64,000 bases of DNA from contig JBCBXA010000001.1 in NCBI GenBank assembly GCA_039816825.1, positions 71,584-135,583 of the forward strand, read 5' to 3'. Below the pieces are notes generated by a model. That model ran no database searches, was not told where the DNA came from, and was given only the letters and a program-made list of their open reading frames with translations. This DNA comes from JBCBXA01 sp039816825. Lineage in GTDB: Bacteria > Pseudomonadota > Alphaproteobacteria > Rhizobiales > Rhizobiaceae. Of this stretch, positions 43,042-52,829 are shown one piece after another. Position 1 is the stretch's first letter, and every line of letters starts with the position of its first letter. Both the position numbers and the translations under genes were made by a program.

Positions 43042-44742
43042 ATGAGTGCTTCTTTCACCCCAACCAAACCACTTCTCATCCAGCTTCTCGCAGCACTTTC
43101 AGTGACAACCATGCTGGTCGGCCCATCCGGAGCTGCCGCGTTTGATGTGGATGGCGCAGTGATTTCGGCAACGGTGTATCCAAGTGCGGCGAGCGTCACG
43201 CGGCAGATTGGGTTTGATATCCCGGCCGGCAGCCTTGAGCTGGTGCTCGAACTGAAGGATGCCAACCTCGACCCCAATTCTGTGCGCGTCACCGGTGCTG
43301 CCGATGAGCCAATCACGCTGTTGGGCGTCGATACGAGGAACGTCCAGACATTGGCGGACACCGGTGATCGCCGGCGTGAACTGGAGACTTTGATCGAGGC
43401 GCGCGAGACGGACCTCGCGGCCCTTGGCCAGCGACGCACAGTTGCTGAAGCCCAAGCCAGGCTGGTGAACAAGCTTGTCGATGGCATCCCTGACGCGTTG
43501 GCCGGGGAGGAAGGCGGCACGCTTCCATCTGCAGAGCAGCTTCTTTCGGCACTGGAGACGATTGGCACCGCCCAGTCGCGGGTTGTGGATGCTCGCTTGG
43601 AGCTCGATGCACAAGAGAAAACCATACGAGATGAACTCGACGCCCTGCGGCTCGAGCTCTCATCCCTGCCCAGCCGCCGGAACGTGCTGCAGGCCGTCAT
43701 TCGGGTTGATGCAGCCACCGATGCCGCGGGGCAGCTCGAACTGAGCTATCTGACTCAGGCTTTGGGCTGGCAGCCGCGCTATGATCTTGCTCTGTCAACC
43801 GGCGGAGACGCGCCGAACCTGTCCATTCGCAGCCAGGCATCGATTGTTCAGCGCACGGGTGAAGACTGGAGCGATGTCACCGTTGCACTGTCCACGGCAC
43901 GGCCCAGCGGTGCCACTGAAGCAGGTGTTCTGCCTTCAGAGCAAGTGAGTTTTCTGCCTGAGCGGCCTGCACCAGTGCCAACGATGAAACGCAGCAATGA
44001 CACGCAATTGCAGTTGGAAGGCATGGTCCAGGGCGGTCTGGCCGAGCCGGTTGTGATGGCCGAGCAGGCTGCCCAGGTCGACTTTGGCGGCTACCGCGCG
44101 ACATTCACACTGCCGGGCAAAACAAACCTTCCATCGGGCGATGGGGCACGGACGGTTCTCATCAGTGCTGTTGATATGGCGGTTGAGCTCGAGACTCGCG
44201 CCACACCACTCCTGACCACAGAGGCTTTTTTGCATGCGATGGGCGAAGTCCCCGAGGGCATCACCGTTCTGCCGGGAGAGGCATCTCTTTCTCGGGACGG
44301 CGATCTGGTGGGAAGGACGTTCCTGCCCCGCCTGTCGGCAGGAGCGCCGTTCGACATCGGTTTTGGTGCCGATGACAGTGTGGTGGTGGAGCGGCTGGTG
44401 GCGGATCGATCCACCGGCGAAACCGGCATTATCACTTCATCCAACCGGGACCGCACGGCGGTGACCATTTCGGTTCAGAACTTTGGCGATCAGTACAGGG
44501 CTATCCGTCTTTTGGACCGTGTGCCGTTCGCTGAGGCTGAGGACATTGAGATCGAGACGTCATTCCCCAATGGAAACGCCCCCAGCCAGGTGGATGTTGA
44601 TGGGCGGCGCGGCGTATTGAGCTGGAGCTTTGACCTCGCTCCCGGCGCCAGCCGCACCGTTGAGGCTCGCCACACCATCACTTGGCCCGGGGACAAAGAG
44701 ATCATGCGCAACGCCAACTGGCCGGTTCGGCCCGGGCGGTAG
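43042..44742 (+). CDS. MuiA-like exported protein (DUF4140/DUF4139)
   Basis: A 566-residue exported protein. Signal peptide to about residue 33 (VGPSGAAAF). DUF4140 region at about 38-135 (VISATVYPSAASVTRQIGFDIPAG, LVLELKDANLDPNSVRVTG), a coiled coil to about 220, then the DUF4139 domain with ELSYLTQALGWQPRYDLAL, RSQASIVQRTGEDWSDVTVALSTARPS and SFDLAPGASRTVEARHTITWPGD at the end. Family members include the Azotobacter 'mucoidy inhibitor A'; molecular function is unknown. The gene is alone between a divergent DMT exporter and purA. Confidence 0.85.
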   Translation: MSASFTPTKPLLIQLLAALSVTTMLVGPSGAAAFDVDGAVISATVYPSAASVTRQIGFDIPAGSLELVLELKDANLDPNSVRVTGAADEPITLLGVDTRNVQTLADTGDRRRELETLIEARETDLAALGQRRTVAEAQARLVNKLVDGIPDALAGEEGGTLPSAEQLLSALETIGTAQSRVVDARLELDAQEKTIRDELDALRLELSSLPSRRNVLQAVIRVDAATDAAGQLELSYLTQALGWQPRYDLALSTGGDAPNLSIRSQASIVQRTGEDWSDVTVALSTARPSGATEAGVLPSEQVSFLPERPAPVPTMKRSNDTQLQLEGMVQGGLAEPVVMAEQAAQVDFGGYRATFTLPGKTNLPSGDGARTVLISAVDMAVELETRATPLLTTEAFLHAMGEVPEGITVLPGEASLSRDGDLVGRTFLPRLSAGAPFDIGFGADDSVVVERLVADRSTGETGIITSSNRDRTAVTISVQNFGDQYRAIRLLDRVPFAEAEDIEIETSFPNGNAPSQVDVDGRRGVLSWSFDLAPGASRTVEARHTITWPGDKEIMRNANWPVRPGR

Positions 44743-44856
44743 GGCAGGCTCTCCATTCCTTGCGTTTGATAGCTCTTCTTCCCCCTCGCATCCCGCGCGT
44801 CGGTGTGCTTAACGTGCGCCGGTTTGATGCGCCTTACGATGTTGGGGGGATTTCCC

Positions 44857-46152
44857 ATGGCGAATGTGGTGGTTGTCGGCTCCCAATGGGGCGATGAGGG
44901 CAAGGGCAAGATTGTCGACTGGCTGTCGGAACGGGCCGATGTGGTGGTGCGTTTTCAAGGCGGTCACAATGCAGGCCACACGCTCGTCATTGACGGCACG
45001 TCGTACAAGTTGAGCCTTCTGCCGTCGGGCGTGGTGCGCAAAGGCAAGCTCGCCGTCATCGGAAATGGCGTTGTCATCGATCCCCATGCTCTGGTTGAAG
45101 AGATCGACAAGCTGTCGGCCCAAGGTGTCGAGATTTCCCCCGAAAACTTGCGGATTGCCGACAACGCAACGCTGATCCTGTCGCTGCACCGCGAGCTCGA
45201 TGCCATTCGCGAGAATGCCGCCGCCTCAGGCACCAAGATCGGTACGACTCGGCGTGGCATTGGGCCGGCCTATGAAGACAAGGTGGGCCGCCGCGCGATC
45301 CGCGTCCTTGACTTGGAAAACCCGGAAACGCTGGTCGCCAAGATCGACCGGCTGCTGGCGCACCACAATCCGCTGCGCAAAGGGCTCGGGTTCGAGCCGA
45401 TTGAGACAAAAGCACTGCTCAATGAGCTGATGGCTGTTGCGGAGCGTCTTCTACCCTACCGCGAAGCTGTTTGGCGTCTATTGGACAGTAAACGCCGTGC
45501 GGGTAAGCGGATCCTTTTTGAAGGCGCGCAGGGCACTTTGCTCGACATTGACCACGGAACTTATCCCTTTGTGACCTCGTCCAATACGTGTGCCGGGCAG
45601 GCAGCCGCCGGCTCGGGGGTTGGTCCCGGAGCCATCGACTATGTGCTTGGCATCACCAAGGCCTACACGACACGGGTTGGAGAGGGACCGTTTCCGACCG
45701 AACTTGATGATGAGGTGGGCCAGCATCTTGGTGAGCGTGGGCACGAGTTTGGAACCGTCACCGGGCGCAAGCGCCGGTGTGGTTGGTTCGATGCCGTGGC
45801 CGTCCGTCAAGCAGTGGCGACCAATGGATTGCACGGGATCGCGCTGACCAAACTCGACGTGCTCGACGGGATGGACGAGATCAAAATCTGCATCGGCTAC
45901 AAGCTCGACGGCGAAGTCTTGGACTACCTGCCGGCCAGTCAGGGCCGCCAGGCGCGGATCGAGCCGATCTACGAAACACTGACCGGCTGGAAAGATTCCA
46001 CCGAAGGTGCCCGCACATGGGCCGATCTGCCCGCAGAGGCCGTGAAATATGTGCGCCATGTGGAAGAACTGATCGGCGCGCCGGTGGCTATGTTGTCGAC
46101 AAGCCCGGAGCGCGACGACACGATACTTGTTCAGGACCCTTTTCAGGACTAG
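44857..46152 (+). CDS. purA: Adenylosuccinate synthetase
   Basis: A 431-residue enzyme that condenses IMP and aspartate with GTP in AMP synthesis. The P-loop GDEGKGK is at 12-18, and the catalytic His41 in GGHNAGHTLV follows. The C-terminal part carries TGRKRRCGWFDAVAVR, which binds GTP and aspartate. The ATG at 44857 is preceded by GGGGGGA; a longer open frame is not conserved. It probably has its own promoter in the 114-base gap after the MuiA-like gene. Confidence 0.97.
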   Translation: MANVVVVGSQWGDEGKGKIVDWLSERADVVVRFQGGHNAGHTLVIDGTSYKLSLLPSGVVRKGKLAVIGNGVVIDPHALVEEIDKLSAQGVEISPENLRIADNATLILSLHRELDAIRENAAASGTKIGTTRRGIGPAYEDKVGRRAIRVLDLENPETLVAKIDRLLAHHNPLRKGLGFEPIETKALLNELMAVAERLLPYREAVWRLLDSKRRAGKRILFEGAQGTLLDIDHGTYPFVTSSNTCAGQAAAGSGVGPGAIDYVLGITKAYTTRVGEGPFPTELDDEVGQHLGERGHEFGTVTGRKRRCGWFDAVAVRQAVATNGLHGIALTKLDVLDGMDEIKICIGYKLDGEVLDYLPASQGRQARIEPIYETLTGWKDSTEGARTWADLPAEAVKYVRHVEELIGAPVAMLSTSPERDDTILVQDPFQD

Positions 46153-46261
46153 CTTTCGGAACGTCACAATTTGCGACTGTTTCAGCCTGACATTGTCCGC
46201 AAATTTGTTGAATGCAGCTTGAGAGGTCGGTGCACACGACGCCGAAAGTACAGAGTTTCCT

Positions 46262-47929
46262 ATGCCCGACTACCACGCCGTACTGAAGAAGACCCTCGCT
46301 GGCTTGCCCAACAACTCCCCTGAGTTGCGTGAAAAAGTCTATGACAAGGCGCGCCAGACCATCCGGCGGCAGTTGGATGCCGTGCAACCGGCGCTGTCGG
46401 CTGAGCGCATCGAGGCAGAAGTCGCTAATCTGGAATCTGCAATCGTCGAGGTTGAGGCGGAGCAGGCGCCTCCGGAGCCGGTTCTTCCCGCAGAAGACGA
46501 TATTCTCGGGGATCTGGAAGCGGAATTGGGCCTCGGTTCGTCCCCCGCTGCGCCACCTGCTGTGGGGGCATCGGTGCAGCAACCACCGGCACCAGCCGCG
46601 TCCGCTGCACCGCCATTGACGGCATCGGCGGGGGCAAGCCCCGGCGCGTTCCCTCCAGTCTCTCAAGGCTCACCAGTTTCGCAGGGCTCACAAGTCCCCC
46701 AAGGCGCCGCACCTGCCGGCCAGCCGGTATCGCCCCAGCAGCCAGCCATGCCCGATGCATCCGCGTCTCCTGTCACGGCCACGCGCGAGCCCAGCCTGCG
46801 AGCGCGGCAGGAGCCTGAAAAACGAAGCCGCAAGGGCGTGATCTTTGTGGTTGTCCTGCTGCTGCTTCTGCTGGGTGGTGCTTTTGCCGCAACTCAGATG
46901 CCGGGCGGTATCAATGGCCTCGCGCAGCGGCTCTCGCCCGGAATTGAAATTCCGTTCCTGGGCATCCAGCCAGATCAGGCGCCGGTAGACGAGGACAATA
47001 CCCCTCAAACAGATGTCCCGGACAGTGCTGCTGAGGACACCACAACGGCTCCAGCCGATGATGAGACCAAGTTCAACGAAACGGCTCCAGCCGATGATGA
47101 GACCAAGTTCAACGAGCGGCTGGGGTCTGACGGCTCAACAACCGTTCCAGAGCCCGAAACTGTGGAAGAAACGCCGCAACCAGAAACCATCGTTCCTGAT
47201 CCGGCTGACCCGACCATTGAAGGGCCATCGGAAGGCCTCGAACTCGGAGTGGAGGAAGATACGCCACCTCAGCCGGGCCAAGTTGTGGTCGATGAGAACG
47301 GCGTTGAATTTACCGTGCCGGGTGCCAGCACTGACGAAGCCGCCGCTCCCGCCCAGGACAGCAGTACCGAACAGACCGCGCCTTCAGCCGCCACGGTGGC
47401 CCAGCGCGCGTTCTTCTATGTCGAAAATGGTGGCGCTGAGGGCACCACCCGTATTCCGGGCAATGTGATCTGGAGCAATGGTGAGCGCGACAGCCTGCCC
47501 ACCATCGAAGCTGACGTCAGTGTCGATGAATTGGGCGTGGGCATGAAAATGGTCATCCGCCGCAATCTCGACGAAACCCTGTCAGCCAGTCATGTCATCG
47601 ACATCCTGTTCGATCTGCCGGACGGCTTTAGCGGCAATGGCATCGATGCCGTGCGCCAGGTTGTTTTCAAGCAAACCGAGGAAGAGCAGGGGAACGCCCT
47701 TATTGCGGAGCCTGCGAAGATTTCCGACACCTTCTTCCTGGTGGCCCTCTACGATTTGCCTGAGGCCGAAGCGGCCAACGTCCAGATCATGCGGGAACGT
47801 CCTTGGATCGACCTGCCGATTGCATACACCACGGGTCGCAGGGCCCTTTTGACGCTCGAGAAGGGCGCAGCCGGTTCTGATGTGTTCCGAACCGCTTTTG
47901 ACGCCTGGGCTCTGTCAGACGCTCAGTAG
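46262..47929 (+). CDS. Unrecognised single-pass membrane protein with acidic repeat linker
   Basis: A 555-residue protein that I cannot assign. Visible: an N-terminal cytoplasmic helical region (about 1-80, MPDYHAVLKKTLAGLPNNSP), a Pro/Ala/Ser-rich linker (about 85-185), a basic stretch, one membrane helix (GVIFVVVLLLLLLGGAFAAT, about 195-215), an acidic extracytoplasmic linker with a 12-residue tandem repeat (TAPADDETKFNE) and a C-terminal globular domain (about 375-555) with RAFFYVENGG and DILFDLPDGFSGNGIDAVRQ. It lies between purA and flhA on the same strand. The architecture suggests an envelope protein; similar genes occur in Hyphomicrobiales. Confidence 0.6.
   Translation: MPDYHAVLKKTLAGLPNNSPELREKVYDKARQTIRRQLDAVQPALSAERIEAEVANLESAIVEVEAEQAPPEPVLPAEDDILGDLEAELGLGSSPAAPPAVGASVQQPPAPAASAAPPLTASAGASPGAFPPVSQGSPVSQGSQVPQGAAPAGQPVSPQQPAMPDASASPVTATREPSLRARQEPEKRSRKGVIFVVVLLLLLLGGAFAATQMPGGINGLAQRLSPGIEIPFLGIQPDQAPVDEDNTPQTDVPDSAAEDTTTAPADDETKFNETAPADDETKFNERLGSDGSTTVPEPETVEETPQPETIVPDPADPTIEGPSEGLELGVEEDTPPQPGQVVVDENGVEFTVPGASTDEAAAPAQDSSTEQTAPSAATVAQRAFFYVENGGAEGTTRIPGNVIWSNGERDSLPTIEADVSVDELGVGMKMVIRRNLDETLSASHVIDILFDLPDGFSGNGIDAVRQVVFKQTEEEQGNALIAEPAKISDTFFLVALYDLPEAEAANVQIMRERPWIDLPIAYTTGRRALLTLEKGAAGSDVFRTAFDAWALSDAQ
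47044..47115 (+). repeat. Exact 36-base tandem repeat inside the membrane protein gene
   Basis: Two identical 36-base copies (47044-47079 and 47080-47115) encode the repeat TAPADDETKFNE in the acidic linker. Identity at the DNA level, including third codon positions, points to a recent slip duplication; copy number may vary between strains. Confidence 0.9.
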
Positions 47930-47950
47930 AGCGCATCCTCATCATCCGAT

Positions 47951-47966
47951 TTAACGCGCCATTAAC
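47951..47966 (+). promoter_or_regulatory. Perfect CtrA box upstream of flhA
   Basis: TTAA-CGCGCCA-TTAAC matches the consensus exactly and continues as TTAACCAT, 79-94 bases before the flhA start. An inverted repeat CTGGGCAA-AAA-TTGCCCAG lies just downstream at 47973-47991 and may be a second regulator site or the end of the upstream transcript. Confidence 0.7.
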
Positions 47967-48044
47967 CATGCACTGGGCAAAAATTGCCCAGTCCTGCCGC
48001 GATTCCCGCGGCACTTTGCGCGTGGTCCTGGCAGTGGTCGATAG

Positions 48045-50228
48045 ATGAGCGATATCACGGCAAGCGGCGCTGATTTGCCAGCTGCTCCGGCTGCCAATGC
48101 GGCGCCGACAGCAATGCCGCGACTGGGCGGTGCTGGAAAGCTGGGCGATTGGCTAGACTATGCGCGCCGTGCAGACATTCTTCTCGCCGTGGGTGTGATG
48201 ACCATTCTGGTCATTCTCATCATGCCGTTGCCGGCCATGCTGCTGGATGTCTTTCTGGCCATCTCGATTATCCTGTCGGTTATGGTGCTGATGACGGCGC
48301 TCTTCATTCAGGGGCCGCTGGAGTTCTCCGCCTTTCCGACCGTTCTGCTGATCGCCACCATGTTGAGGCTCTCGCTCAATCTGGCCTCGACCCGGCTGAT
48401 CCTCTCGGAAGGCCATAACGGCACATCAGCCGCAGGCAATGTGATCGAGGCCTTTGGCAATTTTGTCATGCGGGGCAACTTCGTCATCGGGATCATCGTT
48501 TTTGCGATCCTGGTCATTGTGAACTTTGTTGTGATCACAAAGGGCTCCGGCCGTATCGCTGAGGTTGCGGCCCGCTTTACGCTGGATGCCATGCCCGGCA
48601 AGCAAATGGCCATCGACGCCGATCTATCGGCTGGCCTGATCAGCGATGATGAGGCCAAGGGCCGCCGCAAGAAACTCGAAGACGAGAGTTCCTTTTTCGG
48701 AGCCATGGACGGTGCTTCGAAATTTGTGCGCGGCGATGCGATTGCCGGCATTCTGATCACCTTCATCAACGTGATCGGCGGCATCATCATTGGCGTTGGC
48801 CAAATGGGCATGAGCTTCTCGGACGCGGCTTCCAACTACACATTGCTGACGGTGGGCGACGGGCTCGTTAGCCAGATACCGGCGCTGGTCGTGTCCACGG
48901 CCGCCGGCCTTCTGGTGTCGAAGGCCGGCGTGACGGGAGCCGCTGACAAGGCGCTTGTGGCCCAGCTCTCGGGCTATCCCAAAGCGCTTGGGCTTTCTGC
49001 GGCTGTGATGGTGATTATGGCCATGCTGCCGGGCATGCCGACCCTGGTTTTCCTCGCCCTTGGGGCAGTGGCGGGCTATTTCGCCTGGACGCTCACGCGC
49101 AGCCAGGAGAAGGCGAAGATCGAAGCCCAGGCGGCCAGCGTCGCGGAAGCTGCTGCGGCGGGCGCCGATGAGGCCGAAGAACCCATTGAGCAGGCGCTGA
49201 AGATCGACGAATTGCGATTGGAGCTTGGCTTTGCCCTGGTCCAGCTCATCAATGAGAACGAGCATGACAACGAGGCCATCGGCAATCTGCTGACCGACCA
49301 GATCAAGGCGTTGCGCCGCCAGTTGGCCACCGAAATGGGCTTCCTTATGCCATCGGTGCGACTGCAGGATAATATTCAGCTCTCTGGCAATGATTACGTG
49401 ATCCGCGTGAAAGAGGTCGAGGCCGGGCGGGGCACCGTCTATCCGCGTCAGTTCATGGTGATGGATCCGAGTGGCGGCAACATCTCCATGCCGGGCCAGG
49501 CAACGGTTGAGCCCACATTTGGCCTGCCTGTGAAGTGGGTGGATGGCAAGTATCGCAGCCAGGCTGAGGACTCCGGCTATACGGTCGTTGATCCGGCCAC
49601 CGTGATCTCCACCCATCTGACCGAGACCATCAAGAACAACATCGCCGACCTGTTGTCCTATGCACATGTTCAGAAACTGCTGAAGGAACTGCCCGCTGAC
49701 CATCAGAAGCTGGTGGAAGATCTGGTGCCGACACAAATCACTGTGTCCGGCATTCAGCGTGTCCTCCAGATTCTCCTGACCGAGCGCATTTCCATCCGCG
49801 ATCTGTCGACCATTCTCGAGGGAATCGCTGAAGCCTCATCATTTGCCCGCACGCCGTCGGCCATCGCCGAGCATGTTCGGTCGCGTCTGGGCCGCCAGAT
49901 CTGCGCATCTCACATGGCACCCGGTGGATATCTGCCGGTGCTCAACCTGACCGGGGCCTGGGAAGTTGCTTTCGCCGAGAGCCTGATTGGAGAAGGCGAC
50001 GACAGACAACTCGCCATGGCGCCATCCAAGCTGCAGGAGTTCGTCCCGGCGGTGACGCAGGGTTTTGAAGATGCTGCGGCCATCGGTGAAGTTCCCGTTG
50101 TGCTGACAAGCCCCATGATACGCCCCTATGTCCGGTCCATCGTCGAGCGTTTTCGGACGCACACAGTGGTGATGAGCCAGGCTGAGATCCATCCGTCCAT
50201 CAAGCTGAAGACGGTCGGTACGATCTAG
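48045..50228 (+). CDS. flhA: Flagellar type III export protein FlhA
   Basis: A 727-residue core component of the flagellar export gate. About eight membrane helices in the first 345 residues, with the FHIPEP-family signature region in TLDAMPGKQMAIDADLSAGL, then a cytoplasmic domain (about 390-727) that docks export substrates and chaperones. Blocks such as ALFIQGPLEFSAFPTVLLI and FLALGAVAGYFAWTL are well conserved. The gene stands apart from other flagellar genes except fliJ-fliI about 8 kb away. A perfect CtrA box upstream suggests cell-cycle control, as in Caulobacter class II genes. Confidence 0.96.
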   Translation: MSDITASGADLPAAPAANAAPTAMPRLGGAGKLGDWLDYARRADILLAVGVMTILVILIMPLPAMLLDVFLAISIILSVMVLMTALFIQGPLEFSAFPTVLLIATMLRLSLNLASTRLILSEGHNGTSAAGNVIEAFGNFVMRGNFVIGIIVFAILVIVNFVVITKGSGRIAEVAARFTLDAMPGKQMAIDADLSAGLISDDEAKGRRKKLEDESSFFGAMDGASKFVRGDAIAGILITFINVIGGIIIGVGQMGMSFSDAASNYTLLTVGDGLVSQIPALVVSTAAGLLVSKAGVTGAADKALVAQLSGYPKALGLSAAVMVIMAMLPGMPTLVFLALGAVAGYFAWTLTRSQEKAKIEAQAASVAEAAAAGADEAEEPIEQALKIDELRLELGFALVQLINENEHDNEAIGNLLTDQIKALRRQLATEMGFLMPSVRLQDNIQLSGNDYVIRVKEVEAGRGTVYPRQFMVMDPSGGNISMPGQATVEPTFGLPVKWVDGKYRSQAEDSGYTVVDPATVISTHLTETIKNNIADLLSYAHVQKLLKELPADHQKLVEDLVPTQITVSGIQRVLQILLTERISIRDLSTILEGIAEASSFARTPSAIAEHVRSRLGRQICASHMAPGGYLPVLNLTGAWEVAFAESLIGEGDDRQLAMAPSKLQEFVPAVTQGFEDAAAIGEVPVVLTSPMIRPYVRSIVERFRTHTVVMSQAEIHPSIKLKTVGTI

Positions 50229-50398
50229 GTTCCTGACCCTGGGGTCTTGTCTGCCGGACGATTTGCCCGTCCGCGCGCCGTTCAGGTTTCTGTCTTACTG
50301 ATCTGTAAGTTTGAGTTGAGAGCCCTGCAAAACTCGGTCTCCATCTTGGTTTCATCGGAGGACACAAGATCCTCTGGAACCAACAATGGAGAACAGAC

Positions 50399-50713
50399 AT
50401 GAAGAAGAACATCATCATTGGCGGCGTCATTGCAGGCTTTCTGGCAACCGCCGGCGCGGTCGCCGCCCAGTCCACGGCCCCGGGCGAGCCGCCTGCCCTG
50501 ACGACGACCCAAGCCATTGAGATCGCCCTCGCCGAAGTTCCCGGCACCGTTCAGGAAACCGAGCTGGACCGTGAAGACGGCGTGCAGGTCTACGAGATCG
50601 AGATCCTGAACGGTGAAGGCCAGGAGATGGAGGTGCTCGTTTCCGCTGACACCGGCGAAGTTCTCGAGGTGGAACTGGACGAGAAGGATTGCAAGAAAGG
50701 CCGCGATGCATAA
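50399..50713 (+). CDS. Exported PepSY-domain protein
   Basis: A 104-residue protein with a signal peptide (MKKNIIIGGVIAGFLATAGA, cleavage near VAAQ) and one PepSY domain (TTTQAIEIALAEVPG, VYEIEILNGEGQEMEVLVSAD, TGEVLEVELDE). PepSY domains bind and restrain periplasmic partners. It is the first gene of a set with a response regulator, sensor kinase and cytochrome b561; the regulator starts 71 bases later. A strong ribosome site is not obvious, but the start aligns with the signal peptide. Confidence 0.82.
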   Translation: MKKNIIIGGVIAGFLATAGAVAAQSTAPGEPPALTTTQAIEIALAEVPGTVQETELDREDGVQVYEIEILNGEGQEMEVLVSADTGEVLEVELDEKDCKKGRDA

Positions 50714-50784
50714 GCCTTCCAGGCAGTATGCAGGCAGCACCAAAGGGCCGCCCTTCAGCACTTTCTGCCAAGTTCGGAGACACA

Positions 50785-51468
50785 ATGCGTATTCTGCTGT
50801 TGGAAGATGATGATCAGTTGGGGCCATGGGTTTCCGGCGGGCTGCGCGAGGAAGGGCATGTCGTCGATCACTTTGCCGACGGCAAAGATGCTCTGATGGC
50901 TGCGATGGGACAGGACTATGATCTCTTCATCCTCGACAGGATGGTGCCTGGCCTCGATGGTCTTTCGGTTCTCAAGACCTTGCGAGCGTCCAAGAACGCA
51001 ACGCCCGCCCTGTTCCTTACGGCTTTGGGTGAGGTGGATTCTCGGGTGGAAGGGTTTGAGGCCGGTGGCGATGACTATCTGACCAAGCCGTTTGCCTTTG
51101 CTGAACTGTCCGCGCGGGTGAATGCGCTGGGGCGCCGCCTTGAAAGCGGGGCCGGTTCTGCCGCCGAGCCGACCGTTCTGCGTTATGCTGACCTGAAGCT
51201 CGACTTGCTGGCCCGCACCTGTGAGCGCCAGGGGCAGGCTATCGATCTCATGGCCAAGGAGTTCACGCTGCTTGAGTATTTCATGCGGAGACCTGGCCGA
51301 CTGATCACGCGCACCATGCTGCTGGAACAGGTCTGGGACATGAGCTTTGACCCGACAACGAGTGTTGTCGAAACCCACATCAGCCGGTTGCGGGCCAAGA
51401 TCGACAAGCCTTTTGACGAGGCTTTGATCCGCACCCGCCGGGGCGAAGGCTATGTCCTGGGTAAGTAG
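50785..51468 (+). CDS. OmpR-family response regulator
   Basis: A 227-residue two-domain regulator. Receiver: acidic pocket EDDD (7-10), phosphorylation site Asp51 in FILDRMVPG, Thr in FLTAL and Lys in LTKPF. C-terminal winged helix: LTLLE-type EFTLLEYFMRRPGRLITRTMLLEQVWD and THISRLRAKIDKPFDEALIRTRRGEGYVL. Its last 17 bases overlap the sensor kinase start, so the two are translationally linked. The neighbouring PepSY and cytochrome genes are its most likely targets. Confidence 0.92.
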   Translation: MRILLLEDDDQLGPWVSGGLREEGHVVDHFADGKDALMAAMGQDYDLFILDRMVPGLDGLSVLKTLRASKNATPALFLTALGEVDSRVEGFEAGGDDYLTKPFAFAELSARVNALGRRLESGAGSAAEPTVLRYADLKLDLLARTCERQGQAIDLMAKEFTLLEYFMRRPGRLITRTMLLEQVWDMSFDPTTSVVETHISRLRAKIDKPFDEALIRTRRGEGYVLGK

Positions 51469-52747
51469 CGCGCTCCAATCGTTGACCTGGCTGCGGCGCT
51501 CTTCGACGCTGCGCCTCTCCCTCTTGCTGTCGACCATATTTGTGGTCGCGATGGCACTGGCAATTTTCGTCGCCTTGAAGCTGGGTGAGCGCGCGCTCGA
51601 GCTGCGCATTGACGGAGCCATGCAAACATTGGCAGCCAATATCGTCTGGACCGGCAGCAATGATGACCGCTTCTCGGTGCTGCTTCGATCCCCCGATGAT
51701 CTGCACGATCTGCCATCGCCGTTCCGCAGGGCGGCGCGCCGTGACTCAGGAACAATCGAATTGGGCCGCAGCTTTCGTGGCGCCGAGACGTGGCGCTTTC
51801 TCGTGTCCAATGACAGTCAGGGCAACCCGCTGTTTCTGGCCACCCCGCTGGATGATGGTGAAGAGGCTCTGGAACTGCTGGCAGGCATATTGTGGGTCAC
51901 TGTTCTTGCGGTGGCGGCGGTGACGCTCCTGATCGGTTTTGGCGCAGGTCTGTTTGCCAAACGCCGCGTGACGTTGATTGACGGCACTTTGAAACGATTG
52001 GGGGCTGGCGAACTCAGTGCAAGAACCGGTCAGGAACGAGCGCGCGATGATCTTGATGACATTGCCCGACAGCTGGATGTCACGGCGGGCGAACTGGAAC
52101 GGCTTGTCACGCAGACCAAGCATCTGAGTGCCAACATGGCGCACGATATGCGCACGCCGCTGGCGCGCCTGCGGTCGCGCCTTGAGCTGCTGCCGGAAGG
52201 GGAAGGGCGCAGCGCGGCGCTGGAAGAGGCGACCCGTCTTTCGGATATTTTTGACACGATCATGCGCGTGGCCCGGATTGAAGCGGGACAGGGGACGGAG
52301 CAGTTCGCCTCGGTCGAACTGGGGCCTCTGGTCGAGGAAATTGCCGAGATATTTGGTCCGGTGGTGGAGGATGCCGATAAGTCTCTGACCACCGAGATCA
52401 CCGCTCCCGGTGCGGTCCAGGGGGATCGACAGATGCTGATCCAGGCGGTCGCCAACCTCATTCAGAACGCGCTAATTCATGGTGGAGACCAGATCGTTCT
52501 GTTTGCCAGGGGTCGGTCGCTCGGCGTGCTGGATGATGGGCCCGGGGTCGAGCCGACGGAGCGTCAGGAGGTTTTGAAGCCGATGGTGCGCCTCGATGCA
52601 GCACGCAACACCGAAGGCAGTGGTCTTGGTCTGGCTCTGGTGCGGGCGGTGGCGGACCGGCACAGCGCTGACCTCAAACTGTCGGAGGCTGACCGTCCGT
52701 TTCCAGCTGGTCAGCCCGGTCTCTGCGTCACGCTCAAGTTTGCATAA
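51452..52747 (+). CDS. Sensor histidine kinase
   Basis: A 431-residue kinase: TM1 at about 20-43, a short periplasmic sensor loop (about 44-145), TM2 at about 146-170, HAMP, then the phospho-accepting H box (HLSANMAHDMRTPLARLRSR, His in AHDMRTPL), N box NLIQNALIHGG, and the G boxes LDDGPG and EGSGLGLALVRA. The small periplasmic loop (about 100 residues) is typical for kinases sensing small ligands or envelope state. It pairs with the upstream response regulator. Confidence 0.92.
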   Translation: MSWVSSALQSLTWLRRSSTLRLSLLLSTIFVVAMALAIFVALKLGERALELRIDGAMQTLAANIVWTGSNDDRFSVLLRSPDDLHDLPSPFRRAARRDSGTIELGRSFRGAETWRFLVSNDSQGNPLFLATPLDDGEEALELLAGILWVTVLAVAAVTLLIGFGAGLFAKRRVTLIDGTLKRLGAGELSARTGQERARDDLDDIARQLDVTAGELERLVTQTKHLSANMAHDMRTPLARLRSRLELLPEGEGRSAALEEATRLSDIFDTIMRVARIEAGQGTEQFASVELGPLVEEIAEIFGPVVEDADKSLTTEITAPGAVQGDRQMLIQAVANLIQNALIHGGDQIVLFARGRSLGVLDDGPGVEPTERQEVLKPMVRLDAARNTEGSGLGLALVRAVADRHSADLKLSEADRPFPAGQPGLCVTLKFA

Positions 52748-52829
52748 ATGTAAACTTGGTGTCAGGGCCGCCTGATCTCGTAGCTCCATACAGGTTTCAT
52801 CGAAACAAGATGAAACTGGAGACTACGAA

